DNA of 64,000 nt from Herbaspirillum sp. GW103 (GTDB lineage: Bacteria; Pseudomonadota; Gammaproteobacteria; Burkholderiales; Burkholderiaceae_D), in NCBI RefSeq assembly GCF_000261365.1, contig NZ_AJVC01000003.1, positions 310,001 to 374,000 on the forward strand. The letters are read 5' to 3'. Below, in pieces: positions 42,527-51,930 of this stretch; the stretch's first letter is position 1, and each line of letters starts with the position of its first letter. The notes under the pieces are model-generated. The model was not told where the DNA came from. It made no database searches and was given only the letters and a program-made list of their open reading frames with translations. Made by a program: the position numbers and the translations under genes.

Positions 42527-43402
42527 TCAGCGATTGTTGCGCGACATGAAGACCAGCCGCTCGAACAGATGCACGTCCTGCTCGTTCTTGAGCAGGGCCC
42601 CATGCAGAGGCGGCACCACGGCCTTGTTGTCGGGATTGTGCAGGGTCTCGGGCGCGATATCCTCGGCCATGAGCAGCTTGAGCCAGTCGATCAGTTCCGA
42701 GGTCGAGGGCTTCTTCTTGATGCCCGGTACCTCGCGCACCTGATAGAACGCCTCCAGCGCGCGCGCCAGCAGATCGCGCTTGATGTGCGGGAAGTGCACA
42801 TCGACAATCTGCTGCATGGTCTGTTTGTCGGGGAACTTGATGTAGTGGAAGAAGCAGCGGCGCAGGAAGGCGTCCGGCAATTCCTTCTCGTTGTTGGAGG
42901 TGATGACCACTAGCGGGCGGTGCTTCGCGCGCACCAGTTCACGCGTCTCGTAGACGTAGAACTCCATGCGGTCGATTTCACGCAACAGGTCGTTGGGGAA
43001 CTCGATATCGGCCTTGTCGATCTCGTCGATCAGCAGCACCACCGGTTCCTCGGCGGTGAAGGCCTGCCACAGCACGCCCTTGACGATGTAGTTGTGGATG
43101 TCCTTGACGCGCTCGTCGCCCAGTTGCGAATCGCGCAGGCGCGACACGGCATCGTATTCGTAGAGGCCCTGCTGGGCCTTGGTGGTGGACTTGATGTGCC
43201 ACTGCAGCAGCGGGCGGCCCAGGGCGGCCGCCACTTCCTCGGCCAGCATGGTCTTGCCGGTGCCGGGTTCGCCCTTGATGAGCAGCGGACGTTGCAGGGT
43301 GAGGGCGGCATTGACGGCCAGCTTGAGGTCATCAGTGGCTACATAATGCTCGCTGCCGGTGAATTTGCCCGGCTTGGCGGAAGCGGTGGAATGATCTGGC
43401 AT
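42527..43402 (-). CDS. MoxR-family AAA ATPase
   Basis: 291 residues from the ATG at 43402 (MPDHSTASAKP), with AAGGA 10 bases upstream; the frame open to 43615 is not protein-like. Walker A GEPGTGKT (about 46-53), Walker B VVLLIDEIDKAD (about 107-118), sensor 1 VVITSNNEKELPDAFLRRC with the arginine finger, and the C-terminal lid are present. MoxR ATPases work with VWA proteins in maturing enzymes or complexes. It is the first gene of a three-gene leftward set with the GNAT and CoxE-like genes. Confidence 0.92.
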   Translation of the reverse strand: MPDHSTASAKPGKFTGSEHYVATDDLKLAVNAALTLQRPLLIKGEPGTGKTMLAEEVAAALGRPLLQWHIKSTTKAQQGLYEYDAVSRLRDSQLGDERVKDIHNYIVKGVLWQAFTAEEPVVLLIDEIDKADIEFPNDLLREIDRMEFYVYETRELVRAKHRPLVVITSNNEKELPDAFLRRCFFHYIKFPDKQTMQQIVDVHFPHIKRDLLARALEAFYQVREVPGIKKKPSTSELIDWLKLLMAEDIAPETLHNPDNKAVVPPLHGALLKNEQDVHLFERLVFMSRNNR

Positions 43403-43595
43403 GGATGCTGTCCTTGTCAGGTTGCAGTGGTCGGCGTGCCGACAGGATGCGGCATTGCAGCAGCCGTGCCGGACGTTTCCATGAGTATAAGGGAAAAGCT
43501 GCACACCTCCGCGACCGCTTGAAATTGGTGAAAACGTTCCTATATCAAGGGCTACGCATGCAACAAACTGACAGCGCCCCAGGCGCTCACTGCCC

Positions 43596-45845
43596 ATGAA
43601 ATTTCTTTTCTTCAAGATGCTGGTGGTGTGGAGACGAATGCGTCACGGCATGCAGGCGCGTTACATGGATCGCCATGATGTCGGCCGGCAACTGGAGGTC
43701 TTGATGCGCCGCATCGATCCCGCCGCCAGCTGGCATGAGCGGGCCAACTGGATGATCGACGTGGCCGAATGGCTGCGCCATCGTCCGGCCGTCTCGCTGC
43801 TGGATCGTCAGGCCTGGCACCAGGTGCGGCGCCAACGTCTGGCCATCATGCTGGACTGGCTGGATCAGCACCGCGACGTGCGGCGCGCGGTCCAGAACGC
43901 GTTGCAAAAGACCCTGCGCGAAGCCACCGGCCCCGAACTCTTTTCCACCACCGGCCTGCCGCACGAGCCTGGCTTCTTCGGCGAACTGAGCGAACGCCTG
44001 GCCCGGCTGGTCCTGCCGCGCCACCTCTCGCCGACCGATCTGTCCTCGCTCTTCACGGCCATGTTCCCCGATCCGGACGACGCCGCCTGGTTGCTGGAGC
44101 TGGACAATGACCTGCTGCAACGGCTGTGGAAACTGATGGCCGATGATGGGATTTCCCACATGTACTGGCAGCAGATCGAGGAAGCCATCACCTACCTGAC
44201 CACGACCGTGGTGGCCGACGGTATCAGCCCGGCCTTCCGCCAGCGCCTGGAACCCAAGATGCCGATGCGCGCCACGCCCTTCCTGGCGCTGCGGCGCGAG
44301 ATGGAAACCTGGTTGCGCGCCCAGCCGGGCGATCTGGGTGCCTTGCGCAGCGTGCGCATGCTGGTGGCGGTATGTCATGCCCAGACCGATCGTATCTATG
44401 CGCACCTGGATGAGTACGGGGTCTCGGTCAGCCTGGTGTATCGGGTCGAGCGCATGCGCGCGCACCTGCAGCGCATCGGGCGGCTCATCGACGTGCGTTC
44501 CGGCGTGCCCGGCCCGGTCATCAGCCCGGCCATCCCCGGCATGGTGGCCAGGCCGGCTGCATTGGCCGGGGCAGGGCGCATGCAGTTGCTGCTGTGCGAC
44601 CTGATCTCCGCCCATCATCATCGCGATTCGGTACGCGGCCTGATGCGACGCAGCTTTGCCCTGCTGGCGCGCAAGATGGTGGAGCGCAATGCCGATCATC
44701 GCGAGCAGGCCATTGCCCGTGACGGTGCCGGTTACCGCCGCGTGATGCGCGCGGGCCTGCTGGGCGGGGCGGTCATCGCCGCCACCGCGCTGCTCAAGCA
44801 GAGCCTGTCCACGCTGGGCGTGGTGCACTTCGTCGATGGCGCTCTGGCTTCACTCAACTACGCCGCCAGCTTCCTGCTCATTGCCGCGCTGGGCGGTGTG
44901 CTGGCCACCCGCCAGCCGGCCGTGACGGCCCCCGCGCTGGCCTCCCGGATGGGGGACCTCGATAGCGAGGGCATGCGCGATCTCATCGCCGAATCCGGCC
45001 AGCTGCTGCGCTCGCAGTCGGCGGGCATCTTCGGCAACCTGCTGGCCGTGATTCCGGTGACGGCCGCCTTGTGCGCGCTGGGCTGGTTTGCGCTGGGCGC
45101 CAGGCCCATGCCGCTTGACCAGGCGCGCCAGGCCATCAGCGCGCTTTCGCTGGTGGGGCCTACCCCGTTGTATGCCGCATTGACCGGTGTCTTGCTCTGG
45201 CTGGCCAGCCTGGCGGCGGGGTTTGCCGACAACTGGTTCGCCCTGCGCCGGGTACGCGAGGTGGTGTCCAACCATCGTCGCCTGGTGCACGCACTGGGTG
45301 CCTTGCGTGCCCAGCGCTGCGCCGCCTGGCTGGAGCGCAATGTCGCCACCATCGCCGGTAGCCTGGCCTTGGCCCTGCTGCTGGGGATGGCGCCGGTCGT
45401 GGCCGCTTTCTTCAGTCTGCCGCTGGATATCCGCCATGTGACGCTGGCCGCCGGCACGCTGACGGCGGCGGTCTTCAGCCTGGGCTGGGATGCGCTGATG
45501 ACGCCGGCCTTCTGGTTGGCGGCCGGTGGCGTGGTCGTCACGGCCTTGTTGTCGGTGGCGGTCGCCTTCGCCTGTGCCCTGGCGCTGGCGCTGCGCTCGC
45601 GCGACCTGCCGCGTCGGGCCCGCAATATCGCCATGCGGGCGGTGTTGCGCCGATTCGTCGCGCGGCCCTTGTTCTTCATCCTTCCGCAAAAGACCGATGC
45701 GGCAGTGCAGGATGACTCCGCAGACGACGAGGAAGGCGACGATGACGGCCAGGGCGGGTCCCCCGAGGATGAGCCGCAGCCGCGCCTGGCTTCACTTGAG
45801 CACAAGCAAGATATGCAGGTTCAGGCCACACAACATGTCGCCTAG
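43596..45845 (+). CDS. Gcr-family 'site-specific recombinase' protein, membrane-associated
   Basis: 749 residues. It matches what I know of the SpecificRecomb family named after Neisseria gcr. The N-terminal 380 residues are helical and soluble-looking. From about residue 385 there are some seven hydrophobic segments (for example LLGGAVIAATALL, FLLIAALGGVLA, LLAVIPVTAALCALGWFAL, PLYAALTGVLLWLASLAA, GSLALALLLGMAPVVAAFF). An acidic tail rich in Asp, Glu and Gly follows (about 708-730). No tyrosine or serine recombinase motif is visible, so DNA recombination is doubtful. It is a single gene, divergent from moxR. Confidence 0.7.
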   Translation: MKFLFFKMLVVWRRMRHGMQARYMDRHDVGRQLEVLMRRIDPAASWHERANWMIDVAEWLRHRPAVSLLDRQAWHQVRRQRLAIMLDWLDQHRDVRRAVQNALQKTLREATGPELFSTTGLPHEPGFFGELSERLARLVLPRHLSPTDLSSLFTAMFPDPDDAAWLLELDNDLLQRLWKLMADDGISHMYWQQIEEAITYLTTTVVADGISPAFRQRLEPKMPMRATPFLALRREMETWLRAQPGDLGALRSVRMLVAVCHAQTDRIYAHLDEYGVSVSLVYRVERMRAHLQRIGRLIDVRSGVPGPVISPAIPGMVARPAALAGAGRMQLLLCDLISAHHHRDSVRGLMRRSFALLARKMVERNADHREQAIARDGAGYRRVMRAGLLGGAVIAATALLKQSLSTLGVVHFVDGALASLNYAASFLLIAALGGVLATRQPAVTAPALASRMGDLDSEGMRDLIAESGQLLRSQSAGIFGNLLAVIPVTAALCALGWFALGARPMPLDQARQAISALSLVGPTPLYAALTGVLLWLASLAAGFADNWFALRRVREVVSNHRRLVHALGALRAQRCAAWLERNVATIAGSLALALLLGMAPVVAAFFSLPLDIRHVTLAAGTLTAAVFSLGWDALMTPAFWLAAGGVVVTALLSVAVAFACALALALRSRDLPRRARNIAMRAVLRRFVARPLFFILPQKTDAAVQDDSADDEEGDDDGQGGSPEDEPQPRLASLEHKQDMQVQATQHVA

Positions 45846-46211
45846 GCTTGGCATCAGCCAGATGCCATAGCGTTAATATTGCAGCGCATATAATCCGTGA
45901 ATCGCCCGCCCGGCCTTGCCTGGCGGGCGATTGCGTCTGATGGTGCGGGTTTGCAGGCAGGGATGACGCTGCCGGTTTTATTGGTTAGAATCGGAAGCGT
46001 TTTTTGCGCAAGGCAGGGGGAGTGGAGAGACAAGCTTGAGCCGAAACATCGGTTCAGCCATAGCAGAACAGCCAAACCTGCAATACCAGGGCAATCGAAC
46101 AAGCACGATAAAGTTTGCCGCTGGCAGCAAAAAAGATGCGTTTCGTCGGGTGTCCGTCGCGCCGTCGTTGAGGCGGGGCGGATGGCAAGTTCACTCACTT
46201 ACCCTGCTCAC
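45846..46211. other. Intergenic region
   Basis: 366 bases between the recombinase-like gene and the cytochrome genes. It holds a strong hairpin at 45900-45932 and a TATAAT at 45889-45894. Open frames here have no Shine-Dalgarno or protein-like composition. Confidence 0.5.
45900..45932 (+). terminator. Terminator-like hairpin after the recombinase-like gene
   Basis: Eleven-base perfect arms (45900-45910 and 45922-45932), 55 bases beyond the stop. There is no T-run after it. Confidence 0.5.
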
Positions 46212-46532
46212 ATGAAAAAACACCTCGTGTTTCTTGCCCTGGCCGGCATGCTTGGCAGTGCGTCTGCGGCCGACATTGTCGGCAATGCCAAGGCTGCTGA
46301 AAACAAAGTCTCCATGTGCATCGGTTGCCATGGCATCCCCGGCTACAAAGCCAGCTATCCCGAGGTCTACCAGGTGCCGATGCTGGGCGGGCAGTCTGCC
46401 AAGTACCTCGAGAATGCGCTGCGCGCCTACCAGAAGGGGGAGCGCAAGCATCCGACCATGATGGGCGTGGCCGCCAGCCTGTCGGACCAGGACATCGCCG
46501 ACCTGGCCGCCTACTATTCGCAGCAGAAGTGA
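46212..46532 (+). CDS. Small class I cytochrome c
   Basis: 106 residues from the ATG at 46212, chosen for its signal peptide (MKKHLVFLALAGMLGSASA, cut before ADIVGN). Heme-binding motif CIGCH sits at about residues 37-41 and the axial Met in HPTMMGVAA at about 82. The C-terminal helix SDQDIADLAAYYSQQ is typical of the family. It is a periplasmic electron carrier, or a subunit that passes electrons to a terminal oxidase. It is followed after 14 bases by a second cytochrome c, so the two form a pair. Confidence 0.88.
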   Translation: MKKHLVFLALAGMLGSASAADIVGNAKAAENKVSMCIGCHGIPGYKASYPEVYQVPMLGGQSAKYLENALRAYQKGERKHPTMMGVAASLSDQDIADLAAYYSQQK

Positions 46533-46546
46533 GGGGGAGCCACGAG

Positions 46547-46900
46547 ATGAAGAACAATCTGATTGCCCTGACGCTGCTGGCCGCCACGGCCCTGCTGTCG
46601 CAAGCGGCCAGCGCTGCCGACGTGGCCCATGGCCGCGCGCTGGTGGAGAAGTACAATTGCGCCTCCTGCCACGGCAAGGACTACAACTCGCCCATCGACC
46701 CGGGCTATCCCAAGCTGGCCGGCCAGCATGCGGACTACCTCAAGCATGCGCTGACGGCCTACCGCCGTGGCGACACTGCCATGAATGGTCGCACCAACGC
46801 CATCATGTCGGCCCAGGCCAAGCCGCTGACCGACCGAGACATCAACGACATCGCCGCGTATCTGCACAGCCTGCCGGGGAGCCTGGTGCTGCGCAAATAA
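46547..46900 (+). CDS. Small class I cytochrome c, second of a pair
   Basis: 117 residues from the ATG at 46547, with GAGGGGGAG upstream. A signal peptide (MKNNLIALTLLAATALLSQAASA) precedes a mature part with the heme motif CASCH (about 40-44), GYPKLAGQHADYL, and an axial Met in NAIMSAQAK. The C-terminal helix is RDINDIAAYLHSL. Periplasmic. It shares the layout of its upstream neighbour, and the two may be successive carriers or a heterodimer. A terminator follows. Confidence 0.88.
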   Translation: MKNNLIALTLLAATALLSQAASAADVAHGRALVEKYNCASCHGKDYNSPIDPGYPKLAGQHADYLKHALTAYRRGDTAMNGRTNAIMSAQAKPLTDRDINDIAAYLHSLPGSLVLRK

Positions 46901-46920
46901 GAAGGGCCCGTTCTGCAGGG

Positions 46921-46960
46921 AAAAAAACCACGCCGGCGGGGTGTTGCGGCGTGGTTTTTT
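46921..46960. terminator. Bidirectional rho-independent terminator
   Basis: AACCACGCCG and CGGCGTGGTT arms, with an A-run before and a T-run after, lie between the convergent cytochrome and DUF1841 genes. Confidence 0.88.
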
Positions 46961-46976
46961 GTTGTCTTGCGCGCTT

Positions 46977-47408
46977 CTATCCCTGTGCCCGTCGCTTGAT
47001 ATTGTCGATATAAGCTGCCCCGTCCGGCGGCAAGCCGCTGCGCTGGGCGTTCCAGATCATCTCGCCCAGGGCTTCCATGATCTCGTGATGGGCCTCATGC
47101 TCCGAGCCGCGGCGCTGCGCCAGCAACTGAAAGGCGCCGCGGATGCCGGGGGGCTGATCGATGGAAATCTGCTCCGTGATCGACAGGTGCATTGACAGAT
47201 GCAGGAAGGGATTGCTGTGGCCGCGCTCGATGGAATAGTCGGCCGCCAGTGCTTCGTCCACGTCGCGCAGGGCTTCATGGTATTCCGGATGCTGGACGAT
47301 CCAGTCGCGGGCGATGGCTTCCAGGGGCGTGAGCACCTGATTGCCCTGGTGCTTGCGGTAGGCTTCGCAGAAGAAGCGGCGGACATCGTGCTGGGACGGC
47401 GTGAACAT
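46977..47408 (-). CDS. DUF1841-family protein
   Basis: 143 residues, soluble, without a signal. The pattern FTPSQHDVRRFFCEAYRKH, a central NPFLHLSMHLSITEQI and HEIMEALGEMIWNAQRSGLPPDG matches the DUF1841 family, common in betaproteobacteria and of unknown function. It is a single gene with a terminator shared with the cytochrome pair. In other genomes it is often near nth, and here nth lies 1.5 kb away. Confidence 0.85.
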   Translation of the reverse strand: MFTPSQHDVRRFFCEAYRKHQGNQVLTPLEAIARDWIVQHPEYHEALRDVDEALAADYSIERGHSNPFLHLSMHLSITEQISIDQPPGIRGAFQLLAQRRGSEHEAHHEIMEALGEMIWNAQRSGLPPDGAAYIDNIKRRAQG

Positions 47409-47622
47409 GGCGGTGCATCAATCGGAGATAAAGCGCTATTCTACGCCGGTCTGTCCGCCGCATCAGGAGCCGCCTCCGGAGCGGCGACATGGCAGGCGGA
47501 TATGAAGTAATATTCTTTCCCTAAGACAAGCATCAAAATAATCCATCCAAGGCAGTACCCGGCCGCATCGCCGTGACGCGATGGGGGGAAACGCAAGGCC
47601 GGGCAGCGAGAAGGGATAAGGC

Positions 47623-48870
47623 ATGCGTTTTGGTGAAGGCCGGATTCGGCCTGTGCGCCGCTCAGTGTCGTGGTCATGGACAAGACCGTTGTTGTGCGTG
47701 GCGCTGGTTGCCGCGGGCTGGTTGGCGCAGGGTGCGCTGGCGGCGCCTTCGGCCGCCGGCAAGGCGGCCATGACCAGCGACGAGCCGTCGGGCGATGAAG
47801 CAACGCTGGCCATCGGCTTTGCCGGCCCCCTGAGCGGGCCGTCGCTGGGCGTTGGTCGCAGCATGCGCAATGGCGTGCAACTGGCGCTGGACGAGGCCAA
47901 CCGGCGCGGTGTGGTCATCGGTGGCACGCGCTACCGTCTCAAGCTGATCGCGCAGGACGATCGCGCCGACCCCGGTACGGCGCAATATGTGGCGCGCTAT
48001 CTGGTGAGCCAGCACGTCATCGGCGTGGTCGGCCACTGGACCAGCGGCACCAGCCTGGCCGCTGCTCCGGTCTACCATGCGGCAGGCGTGATCCAGGTCA
48101 CGCCCTCGGCGATGAGCCGCACGCTCACGGCGCTGTCCTATCCGCGCATCTTCCGTACCATTCCCAACAACGAGAGCATCGGCCGCTGGTCGGCCCGCTA
48201 CGCGGTCGAGAAGCTCGGTGTGCGCACCGTGGTCACCCTGGACGACCGCACGCCCTTCGGCCAGGGCCTGGCCGAACAGTTCGCCCGCGAAGTACAGGCG
48301 CAGGGCGGCAAGGTGCTGGCCCGGTACGACGTCAGCGACAAGACCTCCGACTTCAACGCCCCGCTGCTGCAGGCCCGCGGCCTGAAGCCGGACCTGATTT
48401 TCTTCGGCGGACTGGACTGGCAGGCCGGCGTGCTGGCCAAATCCATCCGTCGATTGAAACTGGAGGCGCGCCTGATGACCTCGCCCGGTACGCTGGGCTT
48501 GCCCTTCCTCATGCGCGCCGGACCCGATGCCAACGGGGCGCTGGTGCTGGAACCCGGTCCGCCGCAGGACAAGATGCCGGGCTGGCGGCATTTCCGCCAG
48601 CGCTACATCGATGCCTTCGATTCGGAAATCGACCTCTATGCGGTCTTTGCCTATGAGGCGGCGCAATCCATCATCCTCGGTCTGCGCCATGCCGGCAGCA
48701 CCGATCCGGAGGTGATTGCCCGCGCCATGCACCGCCTGCGCTTCGAGGGCGTGAGTGGACCGGTCGCCTTCAACGAGGAAGGCGACCTGCTCAACCCGAC
48801 TTTTACCCTCTATGAAGTTCAGGACCAGCGCTGGGTGCCCATCGCCCGTCTGAACGGGCTTCCTCGCTAG
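47623..48870 (+). CDS. LIV-type ABC transporter substrate-binding protein, orphan
   Basis: 415 residues, with AAGGGATAAGG upstream. A long N-terminal signal region (positive RRSVSWSWTR then PLLCVALVAAGWLAQGALA) precedes the type 1 periplasmic-binding fold. Markers are IGFAGPLSGPSLGVGRSMRNGVQLALDEAN, QDDRADPGTA and a central VVTLDDRTPFGQGLAEQFA. Its family binds branched-chain amino acids, amides or aromatic acids. No liv permease or ATPase genes are nearby. It converges on nth, with 7 bases between the stop codons and no terminator visible. Confidence 0.85.
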   Translation: MRFGEGRIRPVRRSVSWSWTRPLLCVALVAAGWLAQGALAAPSAAGKAAMTSDEPSGDEATLAIGFAGPLSGPSLGVGRSMRNGVQLALDEANRRGVVIGGTRYRLKLIAQDDRADPGTAQYVARYLVSQHVIGVVGHWTSGTSLAAAPVYHAAGVIQVTPSAMSRTLTALSYPRIFRTIPNNESIGRWSARYAVEKLGVRTVVTLDDRTPFGQGLAEQFAREVQAQGGKVLARYDVSDKTSDFNAPLLQARGLKPDLIFFGGLDWQAGVLAKSIRRLKLEARLMTSPGTLGLPFLMRAGPDANGALVLEPGPPQDKMPGWRHFRQRYIDAFDSEIDLYAVFAYEAAQSIILGLRHAGSTDPEVIARAMHRLRFEGVSGPVAFNEEGDLLNPTFTLYEVQDQRWVPIARLNGLPR

Positions 48871-48877
48871 GGCCTGT

Positions 48878-49528
48878 TTACACGCCCTTGGCCGGAAGTG
48901 GCGTTTTCTGCTTGAATTCGCACAGGTCGGCGATCAGACAATTCCAGCACTGGGGCTTGCGCGCGATGCAGGTGTAGCGGCCATGCAGGATCAACCAGTG
49001 GTGCGCATCCTGGCGGAATTCAGGCGCGACGAAATTGATGAGCTTGCGTTCGACTTCGTCCACGTCCTTGCCTGGTGCAATGCCGGTACGGTTGGAGACC
49101 CGGAAGATGTGCGTGTCCACCGCGATGGTGGGATGGCCGAAGGCCGTGTTCAGGACCACGTTGGCGGTCTTGCGGCCCACGCCGGGCAAGGCTTCCAGCG
49201 CCTCGCGCGACTCCGGTACCGCGCCGCCGTGCTGCTCGATCAGGATGCGGCAGGTCTCGATGACGTTCTTGGCCTTGGTGCGGTACAGCCCGATGGTCTG
49301 GATGTAGGGCATGAGCTGCTCCACCCCCAGGTGGTAGATCGCCTCGGGCGTGTTGGCCACCGGATAGAGCTTGCGCGTGGCCTTGTTGACCGAGACGTCG
49401 GTGGCCTGGGCCGAGAGCAGCACGGCGATCAGCAGTTCGAACGGGGTGGTGTATTCCAGTTCGGTGGTGGGGGTGGGATTGGCCTGGCGCAGGCGCTCGA
49501 AGATCTCGCGGCGTTTGGTCGGGTTCAT
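48878..49528 (-). CDS. nth: Endonuclease III
   Basis: 216 residues from the ATG at 49528 ([14 protein letters not shown]); the longer frame upstream is a shadow of rsxB. The helix-hairpin-helix [15 protein letters not shown] carries the catalytic Lys, and [11 protein letters not shown] the catalytic Asp. The C-terminal 4Fe-4S loop is C-x6-C-x2-C-x5-C ([17 protein letters not shown]). It removes oxidised pyrimidines and cuts at abasic sites. It overlaps the rsxB stop by ATGA, so the two are co-transcribed and translationally coupled. Confidence 0.95.
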   Translation of the reverse strand: MNPTKRREIFERLRQANPTPTTELEYTTPFELLIAVLLSAQATDVSVNKATRKLYPVANTPEAIYHLGVEQLMPYIQTIGLYRTKAKNVIETCRILIEQHGGAVPESREALEALPGVGRKTANVVLNTAFGHPTIAVDTHIFRVSNRTGIAPGKDVDEVERKLINFVAPEFRQDAHHWLILHGRYTCIARKPQCWNCLIADLCEFKQKTPLPAKGV

Positions 49529-50247
49529 GGCTGTTCGCGTCCGGTCGTGGGGCTGGCTTGTTCGGCTTGCAGTTTCTTCAGGCGCGCACGCTCCATGGCG
49601 GCCTGGATGATGGCTTTCTTGCGGGCCAGTTCGGCTTGTTCTTCGGGCGTGCCGGCCGCGGCCGCTTCCACTTCCTGCAACTTGGCGGCGGCCTTGGCAG
49701 CCAGGCGGGCGTCGTTTTCTTCCTTCTCGCGCTTCAGGCGCAAGGTGCGCCAGTCGTGGCGCGCACGGGCGGCGTCGGCTTGCTCCTGGCGCCATGCCTG
49801 CCAGCCGGTGCGACCGGGCGTGGCCTCGACCATGTTGATGCAGTCGACCGGGCAGGGCGCCACGCACAGATCACAGCCGGTGCACAGCGATTCGATGACG
49901 GTGTGCATCTGCTTGGCCGCACCGGCAATCGCATCGACCGGGCAGGCCTGGATGCAGAGCGTGCAGCCGATGCAGATGGCTTCATCGATCACCGCGACAC
50001 GGCGTGGCTGCTCGCTGCCGTGGGCGGGATTCAAGGGGATCACCGGCTGGCCCAGCAATTGCGCCAGCCGCGCCACGCCTTCGGCACCGCCCGGCGGGCA
50101 CTGATTGTACGCAGCGCGGCCTTCGGCCATGGCTTCGGCATAGGGACGGCAAGCCGGATAACCGCACTTGGTGCATTGGGTTTGCGGCAGCAGGTCTTCG
50201 AGGCGGTCGGCCAGGGTGGCGGACGCGGTGGTGGCGGATGGCGGCAC
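49525..50247 (-). CDS. rsxB: RnfB/RsxB-type electron transport iron-sulfur protein
   Basis: 240 residues from a GTG at 50247; a TTG at 50265 is possible, and there is no in-frame ATG that makes sense (the one at 50766 lies in phaZ). Order: a 4Fe-4S domain with [19 protein letters not shown] and a fourth Cys in QCPPGG (about 15-45); two ferredoxin motifs [14 protein letters not shown] and [14 protein letters not shown]; then a charged helical tail (about 150-235). The N-terminal membrane helix of classic RnfB is missing, as is the rest of the rnf set, so it may be a soluble electron carrier. It is coupled to nth. Confidence 0.85.
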   Translation of the reverse strand: MPPSATTASATLADRLEDLLPQTQCTKCGYPACRPYAEAMAEGRAAYNQCPPGGAEGVARLAQLLGQPVIPLNPAHGSEQPRRVAVIDEAICIGCTLCIQACPVDAIAGAAKQMHTVIESLCTGCDLCVAPCPVDCINMVEATPGRTGWQAWRQEQADAARARHDWRTLRLKREKEENDARLAAKAAAKLQEVEAAAAGTPEEQAELARKKAIIQAAMERARLKKLQAEQASPTTGREQP

Positions 50248-50321
50248 GGCGGTCAGGCAGTTCAACGGAATAAGGGCGCTATTATCCGGCCAAACCGCCG
50301 CCAAGTCATGCCGGCAGCTCA

Positions 50322-50360
50322 AAGCAAAACGGCGCCACCGTCGGGACGGGGCGCCGTTCT
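50322..50360 (-). terminator. Terminator of the PHB depolymerase gene
   Basis: AACGGCGCC (50328-50336) pairs with GGCGCCGTT (50350-50358). On the minus strand TTTTGCTTT follows. It lies 20 bases beyond the phaZ stop. Confidence 0.85.
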
Positions 50361-50377
50361 TGCCGTGATGGCGGTAC

Positions 50378-51613
50378 TTACGCGTTGGCGCGGATGAATT
50401 CGCCGATCTTGGGGCAGACGATCTCGCGCCAGCGACGGCCCGAGAAGATCCCGTAGTGGCCGGCCTTGGGCACGGTGAAGTGCTGCTTGCGCGACTTCGG
50501 GATGCTGCTGCACAGTTCCTGGGCCGCCTGGGTCTGGCCGGAGCCGGAGATGTCGTCCAACTCGCCTTCGATGGTGAACAGGGCGACCGACTTGATGTCC
50601 TGCGGACGTACCAGCTGGCCTTCGATTTCCCAGGTGCCACGGGCCAGATTGAAGTCCTGGAACACGACCTTGATGGTTTCCAGGTAGAACTCGGCCGGCA
50701 TGTCCAGCACGGCGTTGTACTCGTCGTAGAACTTGCGGTGTTCCTCGGCCGAGGCATCGTCGCCATCGCGCAGGTGCATGTAGAAATCCCAGTGGCTCTG
50801 GGCGTGACGGCGCGGGTTCATGGCCACGAAGCCGGCATGTTGCAGGAAGCCGGGGTAGACCTTGCGGCCAAAGCCGGGGTAGTTGGCCGGTACGCTGTAG
50901 ATCACCGTGTTTTCGAACCAGGAGAAGGGCTTTTCGGTGGCCAGGTCGTTGACCGCCGTGGGCGACTTGCGGGCATCGATGGGGCCGCCCATCATGGTCA
51001 TGCTCTTGGGCAGCTTGGGATCGTTGGCGCTGGCCATGAGCGAAATGGCCGCCAGTACCGGTACGGTGGGCTGGCAGACCGAGATCACGTGCACGTCCGG
51101 ACCGAGGGTGCGGATGAAGTCCTGCACGTAATAAACATAATCGTGCAGGTGGAAGTCACCCTGTTCGACCGGAACCATGCGCGCATCGGTCCAGTCGGTG
51201 ATGAAGACGTCATGTTCCTGCAGCAGCGCCCTGACGGTCTCGCGCAGCAGGGTGGAATGGTGGCCGGACAGGGGCGCTACCACCAGCACGGTGGGCTGCT
51301 TCAACGCGGCGCTCTGGCGGGCCGACAGGTCCTTCTTGAAGTGGATCAGGCGGCAGAAGGGTTTGGTTTCGACCACCTCCTCGGTGATGCCGACCGGCTT
51401 GTCATCGACAGCGACTTCGCCGATGTTGAATTGCGGCTTTTCGTATTCCTTGGACAGGCGATACAACAGCTCATAGCCGGCGGCAATGCGTTGCGAGAAG
51501 GGGGTGTGGGCGAGCGGGGAAACCGGGTCCGAGAACAGTTTGGCCGAGGTTTCGGCCCATTGCATCATGGGGTTCAGGAACGCGCGATTGAGTTCATGCA
51601 GTTGATAAAGCAT
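50378..51613 (-). CDS. phaZ: Intracellular polyhydroxybutyrate depolymerase
   Basis: 411 residues, no signal peptide. The opening [21 protein letters not shown] and the body ([37 protein letters not shown]) match the PhaZ1-type intracellular depolymerases. The nucleophile lies in ISVCQPTVP, where Cys takes the place of the lipase serine. The acid and base come from ELDDISG and [13 protein letters not shown]. It breaks down PHB granules for carbon reuse. Single gene with its own terminator. No phaC or phasin is next to it. Confidence 0.93.
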   Translation of the reverse strand: MLYQLHELNRAFLNPMMQWAETSAKLFSDPVSPLAHTPFSQRIAAGYELLYRLSKEYEKPQFNIGEVAVDDKPVGITEEVVETKPFCRLIHFKKDLSARQSAALKQPTVLVVAPLSGHHSTLLRETVRALLQEHDVFITDWTDARMVPVEQGDFHLHDYVYYVQDFIRTLGPDVHVISVCQPTVPVLAAISLMASANDPKLPKSMTMMGGPIDARKSPTAVNDLATEKPFSWFENTVIYSVPANYPGFGRKVYPGFLQHAGFVAMNPRRHAQSHWDFYMHLRDGDDASAEEHRKFYDEYNAVLDMPAEFYLETIKVVFQDFNLARGTWEIEGQLVRPQDIKSVALFTIEGELDDISGSGQTQAAQELCSSIPKSRKQHFTVPKAGHYGIFSGRRWREIVCPKIGEFIRANA

Positions 51614-51930
51614 AGCTGACCTTTATACAAGCACCGGCTGGCTTTCCCGTCCGGGCGGATAACCCGGACCAGGTGCGCAGCAAGCATGTGCCACAAACGT
51701 TTGGCGACGATCATCGGCTGACAAAGTTCATATTGTGTTTAACTTGTCAACTTCTTCCTTGTTGCGACGCAGTAGCATAGCATGCTTTGCCTTACGCCCC
51801 GCTTGCTGGTCAGACCAGTGGTGCCAGTCCCACAGGTTTCTGCAAAAACCTTCATAAATGAAAAGCCCCCGTACCGGACGGGGGCTCTGCCGGCCGCTTG
51901 CAGCGGCGCTGATGATGTTGCGACCAATAA
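51614..51930. other. Intergenic region between phaZ and the ferredoxin reductase gene
   Basis: 317 bases. The right part holds the reductase terminator at 51861-51887. The left part is the phaZ upstream region, with TTGACA on the minus strand at 51747-51752. No gene is supported. Confidence 0.55.
51861..51887 (-). terminator. Terminator of the ferredoxin-NADP reductase gene
   Basis: AGCCCCCGT (51864-51872) pairs with ACGGGGGCT (51878-51886). On the minus strand TTTTCATTTAT follows. It lies about 45 bases past the stop. Confidence 0.85.

Noticed and set aside
43587-44828. A 413-codon minus-strand frame opposite the recombinase-like gene
   Set aside because: His/Gly/Gln-rich antisense shadow with no recognisable domain.
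47441-47927. Minus-strand frames between the DUF1841 gene and the binding-protein gene
   Set aside because: They overlap the start and signal peptide of the gene at 47623 and have no motif or ribosome-binding site.
50248-50766. N-terminal extension of rsxB to an ATG at 50766
   Set aside because: It would overlap phaZ on the same strand out of frame and cross the phaZ terminator. The extension is not protein-like, and the domain begins at about 50247.
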